Source: Myxococcaceae bacterium (GTDB taxonomy: Bacteria; Myxococcota; Myxococcia; Myxococcales; Myxococcaceae). Taken from it: 64,000 nucleotides of DNA. Below the pieces are notes generated by a model. That model was not told the origin of the DNA, did not search any database, and worked only from the letters and a program-made list of their open reading frames with translations. Below, piece by piece: positions 41,136 to 49,702 of the stretch. A program made the translations under genes and the position numbers. Within the stretch, counting starts at the first letter, position 1. Each line of letters begins with the position of its first letter. The stretch spans positions 27,463 to 91,462 of the forward strand of contig JAIBBR010000003.1 in the NCBI GenBank assembly GCA_019694575.1, written 5' to 3'.

Positions 41136-42167
41136 ATGCGCGCGCTGATGACGCTCTCGTTTTTCGCCCTCGCCACCGGCTGTGTCGGAGAAGCCCAGTG
41201 GCTGCCCAAAGACCTCACGTCGACCGAAAGCCCTGGCGGCCCGGCGCGTGAAATCAAGCTCAACCAATTTCGCGATGTGTCTGCGGGCCTGCCGTCACCG
41301 CCATTCATCGTCAGCGCCGCGTCGCTCGACGGCGCGCTCTACGCATTGGTGAAAGACACCGTTGGAAAAACCAATTTGTTTCGCCTGCCCAGTGGCGCCG
41401 AAGCATGGGAAGCGGTGGCCTTGCCGGTCACCGGGCAAGAGCGCCCCACCTTCATTACCCGGTTGGACTTTTCGCTCATCGTCACCGCGGCCGACAGCGC
41501 AGGCCAGGGCGGCCTTTTTCAATTTTCACTCGGCGACGAAACGTGGAAAAAAATGTCGGCCCCCAACTACGCCGGTTCTTTCGTGGTGAAGCGTGGCAGT
41601 GAATGGTTGTGGGCGACCACGCAAGGCCTCTTCGCCTCGGCTGATAGGGGCGCCACCTGGTCGAGGCGCAGCGTGGCGGGCACAGCTCTCTTCTCACAGC
41701 CGGTACGACGTTTGGTGGCATCTTTGGCAGCGGCGCGGCTTTTCGCGGTGAGCAACGCGGGGGTGTTAATGCACTCCGACGACAGCGGCGCGAGTTGGAA
41801 CCAAGGGTTGGTTGACGGCGAGGTCACCGCTTTGGTGGCGCAAGGCGCTTTCGTGCTGGCCGAGACGGCCGCTGACGGCACGCTGCGCTCTGACAACTAC
41901 GGTGGCACATTTCACCCGTTGAGTATGAATGCGAAAGTGGTGAGCTTCGCCACGTTGGGCAACATGCAGTTGGTGGCAGCCACCGCGGCCGACATGCGCA
42001 GCAGCGACAACGGCGGCTCGACGTGGAAAACGATGAACGTCGGCTTGCCGCCAAGCACGTCTTTGAGCTCACTGGCCCAAGCCGGCTCGGCGCTGCTGGC
42101 GTCGGTTTCAGGCAAGCTCTTCGTCGCGCAAATGGAGCAGCTGACTACGGCTTCGTCGGCTCAGTAA
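41136..42167 (+). CDS. Lipoprotein with BNR/sialidase-like repeats
   Basis: 343 residues. A lipoprotein signal (MRALMTLSFFALATGC, Cys at 16) is followed by a beta-propeller of BNR/Asp-box type: LFASADRGATWSRRS, LMHSDDSGASWNQG, LRSDNYGGTFHPLS and MRSSDNGGSTWKTM. The repeats match the S-x-D-x-G-x-T-W box. There is no sign of a sialidase active site, so this is more likely a binding or sensor propeller at the membrane surface. It ends overlapping the convergent 77-residue protein by 23 bases. Confidence 0.82.
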   Translation: MRALMTLSFFALATGCVGEAQWLPKDLTSTESPGGPAREIKLNQFRDVSAGLPSPPFIVSAASLDGALYALVKDTVGKTNLFRLPSGAEAWEAVALPVTGQERPTFITRLDFSLIVTAADSAGQGGLFQFSLGDETWKKMSAPNYAGSFVVKRGSEWLWATTQGLFASADRGATWSRRSVAGTALFSQPVRRLVASLAAARLFAVSNAGVLMHSDDSGASWNQGLVDGEVTALVAQGAFVLAETAADGTLRSDNYGGTFHPLSMNAKVVSFATLGNMQLVAATAADMRSSDNGGSTWKTMNVGLPPSTSLSSLAQAGSALLASVSGKLFVAQMEQLTTASSAQ

Positions 42168-42378
42168 GCGGGGCCTTGGGCGCCGTGGACAAAGAGCTCG
42201 AGCCGTTCTCTTCTTGGTACTGCTTGGGGTTGCTGTTCCACTCGAAATCGTCGGGAACATGGCCTCCGCCTTGCGAGCCAGAGCTCCATTCTTTCACGTG
42301 GTAGTCCATATCGGTGCGACCAGCCGGCTGCTCGGGTTGAACCAACGGGTGACGCTGCGGAGAGTACATGAGGCCCAT
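42145..42378 (-). CDS. Small conserved-looking protein of unknown function
   Basis: 77 residues, hydrophilic: MGLMYSPQRHPLVQPEQPAG, then DYHVKEWSSGSQGGGHVPDD and FEWNSNPKQYQEENG. The pattern of Gly, Trp and aromatic residues looks like a real small protein and not a shadow of the propeller gene, which it overlaps by only 23 bases at the 3' ends. No signal, helix or motif was recognised. Confidence 0.5.
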   Translation of the reverse strand: MGLMYSPQRHPLVQPEQPAGRTDMDYHVKEWSSGSQGGGHVPDDFEWNSNPKQYQEENGSSSLSTAPKAPLTEPTKP

Positions 42379-42444
42379 GGGTTTCTTTCATAGCGCATCT
42401 CGGGCGAAGTGGAAGGTGGGCTTTCACCAAGCACGGCCCGGGCC

Positions 42445-43185
42445 TTAGAGCGAACAGGTGTAGGGACAGCACGGAGACACCTGGCGAATAGCTTCCCACG
42501 GAACCCAGTCGACCAGAATGTCCACAGATGGCGCCTGCGGGTCTTCGGTGGCAATGCCGAGATAAGGCGCTCCGACCGTAGCGCAGGCGAGTGGCTTGCC
42601 GAATTCCAAGATCGACGGCTGTCCGCTTATGCACGGAATCGGAGAATGCTCATCACCGACCACGAAGTACCAGGGCGCGGGCACTCTCACCGTTAACAAA
42701 CCGTTTCGAAAGGCGTCGTGCAGACCGGTCATTTCGAGCGCGATACCGAACGCCGTCGGTCGCGAGCCCACGTCGCAGAGCGCGACACACGCCTGATCAA
42801 CCCCAGACAAAGCCGGCGTTCGCAATAGAAATGGAAACGTGATCTTCTCGAGAATGAGTGGCTTGAAGTTTTTCGCGAACGGCTCGCACGTACCGGGATC
42901 ACCCGCTTGGTGGTCGCTGAGATCGACCAGGGTAGCAACGAGGGGAAAGCTGATTCGCTTAGGGTTCTCACAGAGCGGAACTGAGGGGATGTTATTGCTC
43001 CAAGGTTCGTAGACAGGTTCACCCTTCTGCACGCACGCTGCGGTCACCAAGCGCTGAGAAGGCCCCGCGTCACGCGAGGGGTTGCCTGCGTCCTCGTCGA
43101 CTGACAACCCGGCATCTGTGGTGCTCGGTGCGTTGGCGCAGCCCATCAGGGCCAGAGAAATCACCCGCCAGAGCTCGCTGCGCAT
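42445..43185 (-). CDS. Cysteine-containing lipoprotein of unknown function
   Basis: About 246 residues from ATG 43185, chosen because it creates a lipoprotein signal (LWRVISLALMGCANAPSTTD, Cys near 16); AAAGGA lies 9 bases upstream. The frame extends to 43290 but that would put 35 residues before the signal. The mature part is rich in cysteines (CVQKGEPVY, LCENPKRI, GTCEPFAK, ACVALCDVG, CISGQP, CCPYTC at the end) that probably pair in the periplasm. No family was recognised. It lies divergent from the ZU5 lipoprotein. Confidence 0.7.
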   Translation of the reverse strand: MRSELWRVISLALMGCANAPSTTDAGLSVDEDAGNPSRDAGPSQRLVTAACVQKGEPVYEPWSNNIPSVPLCENPKRISFPLVATLVDLSDHQAGDPGTCEPFAKNFKPLILEKITFPFLLRTPALSGVDQACVALCDVGSRPTAFGIALEMTGLHDAFRNGLLTVRVPAPWYFVVGDEHSPIPCISGQPSILEFGKPLACATVGAPYLGIATEDPQAPSVDILVDWVPWEAIRQVSPCCPYTCSL

Positions 43186-43370
43186 GCCTCTTTGTCCTTT
43201 GCGGTCCAGCGCGTCCCGAAGCGCTTGTTCAACGCGACGCCTATAGCATTGCGAAGCGCAACGCACACTGCCGGCCATTCTCGCGGCCAAGGCGCGCTTA
43301 AAACGGCACTCAACGCGTTACCAATTCAAGCGCTATAAGGTCGCCCGCACCCGTTTAGAAGGAGCCGCCG

Positions 43371-44768
43371 ATGCGACTCGCCCTGTACCTGACCTTCGTG
43401 TTTTTAACCGCGTGCAGTGGCGCGAAGACGCTGCCCGCTCCTTCAGACAAAGGCGTGTCGACAGGTACCGCGGTGAAGAAAACCATCGGCACCGCAGGAG
43501 GCACACTCGCCTCGGGCGACGGTGCGATGACGCTCGACTTTCCAGCGGGAGCTTTGGGCAGCGATACAGAAATCGGCATTGAGCCCATCACCAATACCGC
43601 TCCACTCGGGCGCGGCACTTCGTACCGGCTCACTCCCGACGGCGCGAAGTTTTCGCAGCCGGTAAAAATGACCTTCAAATTCACCGCCGATGATTTGAAG
43701 GGCAGCGCGAAAGAAGCGCTCGCAGTCGCGTACCAAGGTGCCGACGGGCGTTGGCGCAGGTGGAAGACGAATACCCGCGATGACGTGCAGAGCACCCTCA
43801 CCCAAGAAACAACGCACTTCACTGACGTGACGCGCGTGCTCGGCTGGCAGCTGGTTCCGTTCGAGGCGCGCGTGGCTCCGTTGCAATCGCTCGAGCTCGC
43901 CCTCAAATATTGTGAAGCGACAGACGCGGTCGATCCCGACCCCAATGCCGACACCCTCGCCACTTTGACTTCACGCTGCGACACTGACCCTGAGCTGCCG
44001 CCGCTGGTGCAGGTCAACAGTTGGACGGTAAACGGCAACAAGGGTGGCTCGCTGGGAGACGGCACGGTGCAGAACCGTGGCATCAAAGCGACCTACACGG
44101 CTCCCGCCGTCGCGCCTTTAAACAACCCAGTGGCGGTGAGCGTCGACTTCAACGGCGCCAACGGCAGCAAAAACCTGGCGGTTTGCAATGTGTGGGTGGG
44201 CGCTGCTGGGTGGGAAGGCACCGTGAGCTGGCAGGTCAACGGCACCCAAACCACGATGGACGCGCAGAGCCGCACCCAAATCACCGTGAGTGGAAACGGT
44301 CAGATCAAAGTGAAGCCCGGTGACCACGACGTGCCCGCGGTGGAAAGCGCGAGCGCCACGTACTCGCAGACCACCGACAGGCACACTGAAGAGCACTCCG
44401 TGCAAGGCGCTTGCACGCACAACGTGGTGCAAGACAGCACCGAGCTTGTCACTGGCACCTTCATGACGGGGGCTTCGGTGTTTATTTCTCCCAATGGCAT
44501 GGGCGGCACGTTGCTGGCGATCGGCGTGCCGTCGGGCATGACGTCGGGTGAGGTCACCCAGACTGCGAGCGACTTGGTGACAGGCAGTGGCTGCCAGCCA
44601 GTGCAACCGAGCAGTGAGACGAAGGCTGTGACCGGCGCCGCGCCGAGCGACAGCTTGATCATCAATGTGACGGTCGCGAACCCCAACCGCCTGGAGGGAT
44701 CCACCACCCTGCACATTCCCGGCACGCCGCCCAGGGAATATTCAGTCAGCTACAACCTCGCCAAGTAG
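43371..44768 (+). CDS. Lipoprotein with ZU5-like domain
   Basis: 465 residues. The signal MRLALYLTFVFLTACSG gives a lipidated Cys at 15. Residues 35-130 resemble a ZU5 domain (IGTAGGTLASGDGAMTLDFP, AGALGSDTEIGIEPITN, KMTFKFTADDLKG), a beta fold common in surface proteins. The remainder has Ig-like strands and acidic patches but no named family. AAGGAG lies 6 bases before ATG 43371. It is probably anchored to the outer membrane and displayed or periplasmic. The next gene follows with a 3-base gap. Confidence 0.8.
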   Translation: MRLALYLTFVFLTACSGAKTLPAPSDKGVSTGTAVKKTIGTAGGTLASGDGAMTLDFPAGALGSDTEIGIEPITNTAPLGRGTSYRLTPDGAKFSQPVKMTFKFTADDLKGSAKEALAVAYQGADGRWRRWKTNTRDDVQSTLTQETTHFTDVTRVLGWQLVPFEARVAPLQSLELALKYCEATDAVDPDPNADTLATLTSRCDTDPELPPLVQVNSWTVNGNKGGSLGDGTVQNRGIKATYTAPAVAPLNNPVAVSVDFNGANGSKNLAVCNVWVGAAGWEGTVSWQVNGTQTTMDAQSRTQITVSGNGQIKVKPGDHDVPAVESASATYSQTTDRHTEEHSVQGACTHNVVQDSTELVTGTFMTGASVFISPNGMGGTLLAIGVPSGMTSGEVTQTASDLVTGSGCQPVQPSSETKAVTGAAPSDSLIINVTVANPNRLEGSTTLHIPGTPPREYSVSYNLAK

Positions 44769-44771
44769 CGC

Positions 44772-45857
44772 ATGACGAGTCCCGCTCCCAACCAGCGCAT
44801 CGTCGCCTTCGACTGGTTACGCGGCCTCGCGGTGCTGTTTATGATTCAGTGCCACGCCATGGTGCTGCTCAAGGCCGAGTACGCGCCGACACCTTTTTTT
44901 CGCTGGTTGATTCGAATCGATGGGTTGGTGGCGCCGGCCTTCATTTTCGCCGCCGGTTTTTCGCTGGCGCTGGTGCAAGTGCGCGGCGCACATGCCGGCA
45001 CGCGCGGGCTGCGCTTGAAGAAAACCCTCCGCCGCATTGTCGAGGTGCTGCTCGTCGCCACACTGGTGAATTGGATGTGGTTCCCGATTTTTCGCGAACC
45101 GATTTGGCTCATTCGTCTCGACATTTTGCACTGCATTGGTTTCTCGCTGCTGATTGCACTCCCGCTGCTGTCGTTGCTCGCACCACGGCCTCAGGTTTTG
45201 CGCTGGGTGACATTGGTGCTCGCCGCGGTGGTGTTTGGCATCTCTCCTTTTTTCGAAAAAACCGACGGCGTGGCCGCCTATTTTTTGAACGGCACGAAAG
45301 GCGCCGTTTTTCCGCTCTTGCCCTGGGCGGGCTATGTCTATTTGGGTGCCTCCGCCGGCGCGACGGGTGCGATGTGTGGCGTGAAAGGCCTGGTGCGCTG
45401 GCTGCTCGGCCTTGCGACGGTTGGAGCGGCGCTTTGGTTTCTGTCCAAACCGCTGCAGGCGCTCTACCCACCGCACAACTTCTGGGTCACCAACCCCGCC
45501 AACGCCGCGCAACGGTGGACGCTGGTCATCGGCGTCGTGTTGGTGTTTCTCTATTTCGAAAACAAGCAACCGCGGTGGACCCAGAACCCCGTGTTTCGCT
45601 TCATCACCGTGTTCGGCACGTCGTCGATGGCCGCGTACTTTTTTCACGAGGCGCTGCTCTATTACCAACTCTTCGGCTTGGGCTTTTCGTTCAACGCTTG
45701 GTGGGGCGGCAAGTGCGATTGGCCGAAATATTGGCTGCTCACGGCGGTGCTGGTGGCCTGCACCTATGGGCTGGTGCTGCTGCTAGAGCCCATTTACCGT
45801 CGGGCTGATAAACACGTCTCCACCTGGCTCGCTCCCCGAACGGGCGAAGCGAAATAA
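44772..45857 (+). CDS. Membrane acyltransferase, HGSNAT/DUF1624-like
   Basis: 361 residues with about ten helices. The N-terminus RIVAFDWLRGLAVLFMIQCH matches the D-x-x-R-G-L signature of the heparan-alpha-glucosaminide N-acetyltransferase and acyltransferase 3-like families, where His residues near helix 1 and IDGLVAPAFIFAAGFSLAL form the active site. LDILHCIGFSLLIALPLL and FFHEALLYYQL fit later helices. It may acylate a cell-surface sugar using acetyl-CoA. It is followed by an MsbA-type exporter after 29 bases, consistent with envelope glycan or lipid work. Confidence 0.8.
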   Translation: MTSPAPNQRIVAFDWLRGLAVLFMIQCHAMVLLKAEYAPTPFFRWLIRIDGLVAPAFIFAAGFSLALVQVRGAHAGTRGLRLKKTLRRIVEVLLVATLVNWMWFPIFREPIWLIRLDILHCIGFSLLIALPLLSLLAPRPQVLRWVTLVLAAVVFGISPFFEKTDGVAAYFLNGTKGAVFPLLPWAGYVYLGASAGATGAMCGVKGLVRWLLGLATVGAALWFLSKPLQALYPPHNFWVTNPANAAQRWTLVIGVVLVFLYFENKQPRWTQNPVFRFITVFGTSSMAAYFFHEALLYYQLFGLGFSFNAWWGGKCDWPKYWLLTAVLVACTYGLVLLLEPIYRRADKHVSTWLAPRTGEAK

Positions 45858-45886
45858 CCGCGCTTGGGTTAGAAAAGAACCCTCAC

Positions 45887-47665
45887 GTGAGCGCGCCAGA
45901 AAAGCAGAAAAACCTCGACACACCGAAGATTGCCAAAACCGTCACTTTGCGGCGGTTGCTCCAGCTGGCTCGACCCGAAGCACTGCCCTTGGGTGTCGGC
46001 ACGTTCTTTTTGCTCATCGGGTCAGCGGCCAGCCTCGCCTACCCCCAGGGTGTGGCGTACATTGTCGACGAGGCGCTGGGTAAGCACGACCTCGAGAAGA
46101 TAAACCACGCCGCCTTGGTGATGTTGGGTGTCTTCTTAGTGCAAGGCGTGGCGATTGCCGCCCGCTTCATTCTCTTTGCCAACGCCGGGCAGCGCGCGGT
46201 GGCCCGTTTGCGCAACCAACTCTTCGAGCAACTGATGGCGCAAGAGGTGGGGTTCTTCGACGGCCAAAAAACGGGCGACTTGACCAGCCGCCTGTCGTCA
46301 GACTGTTCAACCGTCGAAGGCGGCGTGTCGTCGAACATTTCATTCGGGCTGCGCAGCTTGGTGACGGTGCTCGGCGGCTTGGCGGTGCTTTTCATTACGT
46401 CTCCCAAGCTGACGCTGATGATGCTGTCGGTGGCGCCTCCGGTGGCCATTGGAGCGTTCGCTTATGGCCGCAAGGTGCGCAAAATGGCGCGCGACGCGCA
46501 AGACGCGCTCGCCAAGTCGAACGAGGTGGCCGAAGAGTCGATTTCGGGCATTCGCACCGTGCGCTCGTTCGCGGGCGAAGAACGCGAGAAAGTGCGTTTC
46601 GGCAAGGCAATTTCAGAAGCGTTGGCGGTGAGCAAAAAGCGCATTCGGGCCAGCGCCACGTTCATGGGAGCCGCATCGACCGCGGGGTACGTCGCGGCGG
46701 TGGTGGTGTTTTGGTTCGGCGGCCGCATGGTGATTGAAGGTCAGCTCTCGCAAGGCGACCTGATTCAGTTCTTGATGAACACCATGCAAGTGGCCTTTTC
46801 GCTGGGGGCCCTGTCTGAATTGTGGGTCGACTTCAACCGCGTGGGCGGAGCGGCAGAGCGGGTTTTCGAATTGCTCGAGCGCAAACCGGCGATGCCCTCG
46901 AAGGGAGGAACCATGCCCGAGCGGGTTGACGGCTGGGTCGAATGGCAGCACGTTGATTTTGCCTACCCCACCCGGCCCGAGGTGCCGGTGTTGCGCGACT
47001 TCAACCTCACGTTGGCGCCCGGCGAAGTGGTGGCGTTGGTGGGGCCTTCGGGCGGCGGTAAATCAACCATCGCTTCGCTGCTTTACCGGCTCTATGATCC
47101 CAGCCAGGGCCACGTGTCGCTCGACGGCAAACCGCTCGCCTCGTTAGACCCCAACTGGCTGCGCCGGCAAATCGGCGTGGTGGCGCAAGAGCCGCTGCTT
47201 TTTTCTACCAGCATCGCCGAGAACATTCTTTACGGCCGGCCCGAGGCCACGCAGGCCGAAGTCGAAAACGCCGCCAAGCTGGCCAACGCCCATTCGTTCA
47301 TCAGCGCTTTTCCCGAAGGGTACAAAACGCTGGTCGGTGAGCGCGGCATTCAGCTGTCGGGTGGGCAGAAGCAACGCGTGGCGATTGCGCGGGCGATTTT
47401 GAAGAACCCGCGGCTGTTGATTCTCGACGAAGCGACCAGCGCCTTAGACGCCGAAAGCGAGCACTTGGTGCGCGAGGCTTTGGAGCGACTGATGAAAGGC
47501 CGCACCACCTTGGTCATCGCCCACCGGCTGTCGACGGTGAAAGGCGCCGACCGGGTGGTGGTGCTCGACGCAGGAGGCGTGGCGCAAATGGGCACTCACT
47601 CGGCGCTGGTGGCCGAAGAAGGCATTTACCGGCGGCTGGTCGAAAAACAATTCGCGCAAGCCTAA
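45887..47665 (+). CDS. MsbA-type ABC exporter (fused permease-ATPase)
   Basis: 592-residue half transporter that works as a homodimer. Six helices are predicted in residues 40-330, then the ATPase with Walker A GPSGGGKST near 385, Q-loop VVAQEPLLFSTSI, the signature QLSGGQKQR near 488 and Walker B LLILDEATSALDAES. The architecture and the SGIRTVRSFAGEE coupling segment match lipid or drug exporters. The start is GTG 45887. Substrate unknown; the neighbouring acyltransferase suggests an envelope lipid or glycan. Confidence 0.92.
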   Translation: MSAPEKQKNLDTPKIAKTVTLRRLLQLARPEALPLGVGTFFLLIGSAASLAYPQGVAYIVDEALGKHDLEKINHAALVMLGVFLVQGVAIAARFILFANAGQRAVARLRNQLFEQLMAQEVGFFDGQKTGDLTSRLSSDCSTVEGGVSSNISFGLRSLVTVLGGLAVLFITSPKLTLMMLSVAPPVAIGAFAYGRKVRKMARDAQDALAKSNEVAEESISGIRTVRSFAGEEREKVRFGKAISEALAVSKKRIRASATFMGAASTAGYVAAVVVFWFGGRMVIEGQLSQGDLIQFLMNTMQVAFSLGALSELWVDFNRVGGAAERVFELLERKPAMPSKGGTMPERVDGWVEWQHVDFAYPTRPEVPVLRDFNLTLAPGEVVALVGPSGGGKSTIASLLYRLYDPSQGHVSLDGKPLASLDPNWLRRQIGVVAQEPLLFSTSIAENILYGRPEATQAEVENAAKLANAHSFISAFPEGYKTLVGERGIQLSGGQKQRVAIARAILKNPRLLILDEATSALDAESEHLVREALERLMKGRTTLVIAHRLSTVKGADRVVVLDAGGVAQMGTHSALVAEEGIYRRLVEKQFAQA

Positions 47666-47713
47666 GAAGCCCGTTTCGCTTTGTGCTAGGCCACGTGTCA
47701 CCTTTTTCGACGC

Positions 47714-48598
47714 ATGGCCGCTGACTCCGCACTTCTCAGCAATGTTCCCCTCTTCGAGCGACTCGACGAGGACGAACGCAATTCGCTCGCCAGCCAGCTC
47801 GAAGAAGTCGAATTTCAGGCCGGCCAAATCATTTTCAAGCGCGGAGACCCGGGTGGCGCAGTGTTCATCGTCGCCGCGGGGCAAGTGCAGATTTTCGTCG
47901 AAGACACCACTGGCTCGCGCATCGTCTTTGAGACGGCGAAAATGGGTGACTTCTTCGGAGAGCTTTCACTGCTCGACGGCGACCCGCGCAGCGCCAGCGC
48001 TCAGGCGATTGAAAAGACGCGGGTGCTGGCAGTCGACCGGGGTGACTTGCAGCTGCTGTTTCGCCGCAACCCCGACGCCGCGATGGACGTACTGGCCATT
48101 ATCGGCAAGCGGTTGCGTGAGGCTGACAAGCTTTTGGGAGCGAGAGTGCCGGCCAGCCCCAACGAAATCGTCGAAGAAAAAGCGACGCCGATTATGCGGC
48201 TCGCCGACTGGGCAGCGGCGTTTTCAGGCACGTTCAAGTTCTTGTTGGTACACGCGATTTGGTTCGCGGCGTGGATCGCCGTCAACGTCGGGTGGGTGAA
48301 CGGCATCGAGCAGTTCGACCCTTTTCCCTTTGGGCTCTTGACGATGGTCGTTTCGCTCGAGGCGATTTTTCTCTCGTGCATGGTGTTGATTAGCCAGAGC
48401 CGACAAGCGGCGAAAGAGCGCATTCGGTCTGATGCTGAATACGAGGCCAACATTCGCGCTGGCCTCGAAGTAACGCAGCTGCACGTGAAGGTCGACGCGC
48501 TCTACGAGCAAGTGTTGGCGCGCCTTGCCGTGTTGGAGCGGTACGCGGGCGTGCCCACCACGAAGACGCCTCCGCCCGCTCCCAAGCCGTCTATTTAG
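47714..48598 (+). CDS. Cyclic-nucleotide-binding domain - DUF1003 membrane protein
   Basis: 294 residues. A cNMP-binding domain (about 10-130) has VFIVAAGQVQIFVEDTTGSR and the phosphate-binding cassette FFGELSLLDGDPRSASA with the expected Gly-Glu-Leu and Arg. The middle (about 150-245) is DUF1003 with two helices (FKFLLVHAIWFAAWIAVNVG and LTMVVSLEAIFLSCMVLIS), and a coiled tail plus Pro-rich end follow. It likely senses a cyclic nucleotide at the membrane. It overlaps the convergent peroxiredoxin by 8 bases. Confidence 0.87.
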   Translation: MAADSALLSNVPLFERLDEDERNSLASQLEEVEFQAGQIIFKRGDPGGAVFIVAAGQVQIFVEDTTGSRIVFETAKMGDFFGELSLLDGDPRSASAQAIEKTRVLAVDRGDLQLLFRRNPDAAMDVLAIIGKRLREADKLLGARVPASPNEIVEEKATPIMRLADWAAAFSGTFKFLLVHAIWFAAWIAVNVGWVNGIEQFDPFPFGLLTMVVSLEAIFLSCMVLISQSRQAAKERIRSDAEYEANIRAGLEVTQLHVKVDALYEQVLARLAVLERYAGVPTTKTPPPAPKPSI

Positions 48599-49223
48599 GC
48601 TGCGGCAACGTACGCAGGTACGGCTTCACCGTCTTCCACCCCTGGGGAAAGAGCTTCTTCGCGTCGTCGTCGCTGACCGAGCCGGCGATAATCACGTCTT
48701 GGCCCTGCTTCCAATCGGCCGGGGTGGCCACCTTGTGCTTGGCGGTCAGCTGCAACGAGTCGATGACACGCAACAACTCGTCGAAGTTGCGCCCGGTGCT
48801 CGCGGGGTACGTCATCGACAGCTTCAATTTTTTGTCGGGGCCAATCACAAAGACGCTGCGAACCGTGAGGGTGTCGTTCGCGTTGGGGTGAATCATGTCG
48901 TACAGGTCAGAGACTTTTTTGTCGTGGTCAGCAATGAGCGGAAAATTCGGTGCTGTACCTTGGGTCTCGGCAATGTCTTTCGACCAACCCTCGTGCGAGT
49001 TGAGCGGATCAACCGAGAGGCCAATGACTTTGACGCCGCGCTTGTCGAATTCGCCCTTCAAGTTGGCGACCCGGCCCAGCTCGGTGGTGCACACCGGCGT
49101 GTAGTCTTTGGGGTGCGAAAACAACACGCCCCACTTGTCGCCCAGCCATTGGTGAAACGAAATTGAACCTTCGGTGGTCTCTGCCTTGAAATCAGGAACC
49201 GTGTCGCCAAGTCGCAATGCCAT
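48591..49223 (-). CDS. 1-Cys peroxiredoxin (Prx6 type)
   Basis: 210 residues. The peroxidatic motif PVCTTELGR contains Cys45, with a Thr and a downstream Arg in the expected places; the C-terminal extension (PADWKQGQDVIIAGSVSDDD) marks the Prx6/1-Cys branch. It reduces hydrogen peroxide and lipid peroxides. A strong Shine-Dalgarno AAAGGAG lies 7 bases before ATG. It sits just downstream of the cold-shock gene terminator and so probably has its own promoter in the roughly 60 bases in between. Confidence 0.94.
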   Translation of the reverse strand: MALRLGDTVPDFKAETTEGSISFHQWLGDKWGVLFSHPKDYTPVCTTELGRVANLKGEFDKRGVKVIGLSVDPLNSHEGWSKDIAETQGTAPNFPLIADHDKKVSDLYDMIHPNANDTLTVRSVFVIGPDKKLKLSMTYPASTGRNFDELLRVIDSLQLTAKHKVATPADWKQGQDVIIAGSVSDDDAKKLFPQGWKTVKPYLRTLPQPK

Positions 49224-49278
49224 GGGTTTTCTCCTTTAAGGGTGGCTGTTGATGCCGTGAAGATATGTGCCCGGCCAA

Positions 49279-49308
49279 GAAAAAAGGCACGGTCTTTTGA
49301 ACCGTGCC
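49279..49308 (-). terminator. Intrinsic terminator of the cold-shock gene
   Basis: On the minus strand, GGCACGGT pairs perfectly with ACCGTGCC (arms at 49301-49308 and 49286-49293, 7-base loop), followed by six T residues (49280-49285). It starts 29 bases after the cold-shock gene stop. This is the clearest rho-independent terminator in the window. Confidence 0.9.
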
Positions 49309-49336
49309 CTTCGTTCGACGTTCTAAAGGCTAGAAC

Positions 49337-49543
49337 TTAAGCAACCGGGCGAACGTTCTCGGCTTGCAGGCCCTTCGGCCCCTTTTTCACGTCGAATTCC
49401 ACCTTCTGGCCTTCGGCCAAGGTGCGAAAACCTTCCGTTTGAATCACAGTGTGGTGGCAGAAAACGTCCGGGCCGCCATTGTCCTGCGTAATGAACCCGA
49501 ACCCCTTTGCATCGTTGAACCACTTCACAGTACCACTGGCCAT
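49337..49543 (-). CDS. Cold-shock domain protein (CspA family)
   Basis: 68 residues, one cold-shock OB fold. RNP1 reads KGFGFI and RNP2 reads VFCHHT; most CspA proteins have VFVHH, so the Cys is unusual. It binds single-stranded RNA and DNA and melts structure. Shine-Dalgarno AAGGAAG (49552-49558) lies 8 bases upstream of ATG. The leader is structured and the gene ends in an intrinsic terminator, so it is transcribed alone. Confidence 0.95.
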   Translation of the reverse strand: MASGTVKWFNDAKGFGFITQDNGGPDVFCHHTVIQTEGFRTLAEGQKVEFDVKKGPKGLQAENVRPVA

Positions 49544-49610
49544 ATTGCTGACTTCCTTCGTTACTTAAGGTGACGTCCATCGCCACCTTCACGCTCTTCG
49601 TGCGAGCGTG
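49544..49610 (-). promoter_or_regulatory. Structured 5' leader of the cold-shock gene
   Basis: Two adjacent perfect hairpins lie upstream of the start: CACGCTC/GAGCGTG (49590-49610, 7-bp stem, 7-base loop) and AAGGTG/CACCTT (49567-49589, 6-bp stem, 11-base loop), with the Shine-Dalgarno just downstream. Known csp leaders refold with temperature to control translation; the same role is inferred here. The exact transcription start is unknown. Confidence 0.55.
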
Positions 49611-49702
49611 CCCGAAGAAGTAGCCCAACGATTTTGTGAAGTCGAGGTAACGCCACGAAACTTCGGGGCAAAGCGTGACGCGGCGCGTCGTGCGCGCAGA
49701 CC

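Noticed and set aside
44849..45808. 319-codon plus-strand frame within the acyltransferase gene
   Set aside because: Shifted frame of the real gene; Arg-rich, no motif.
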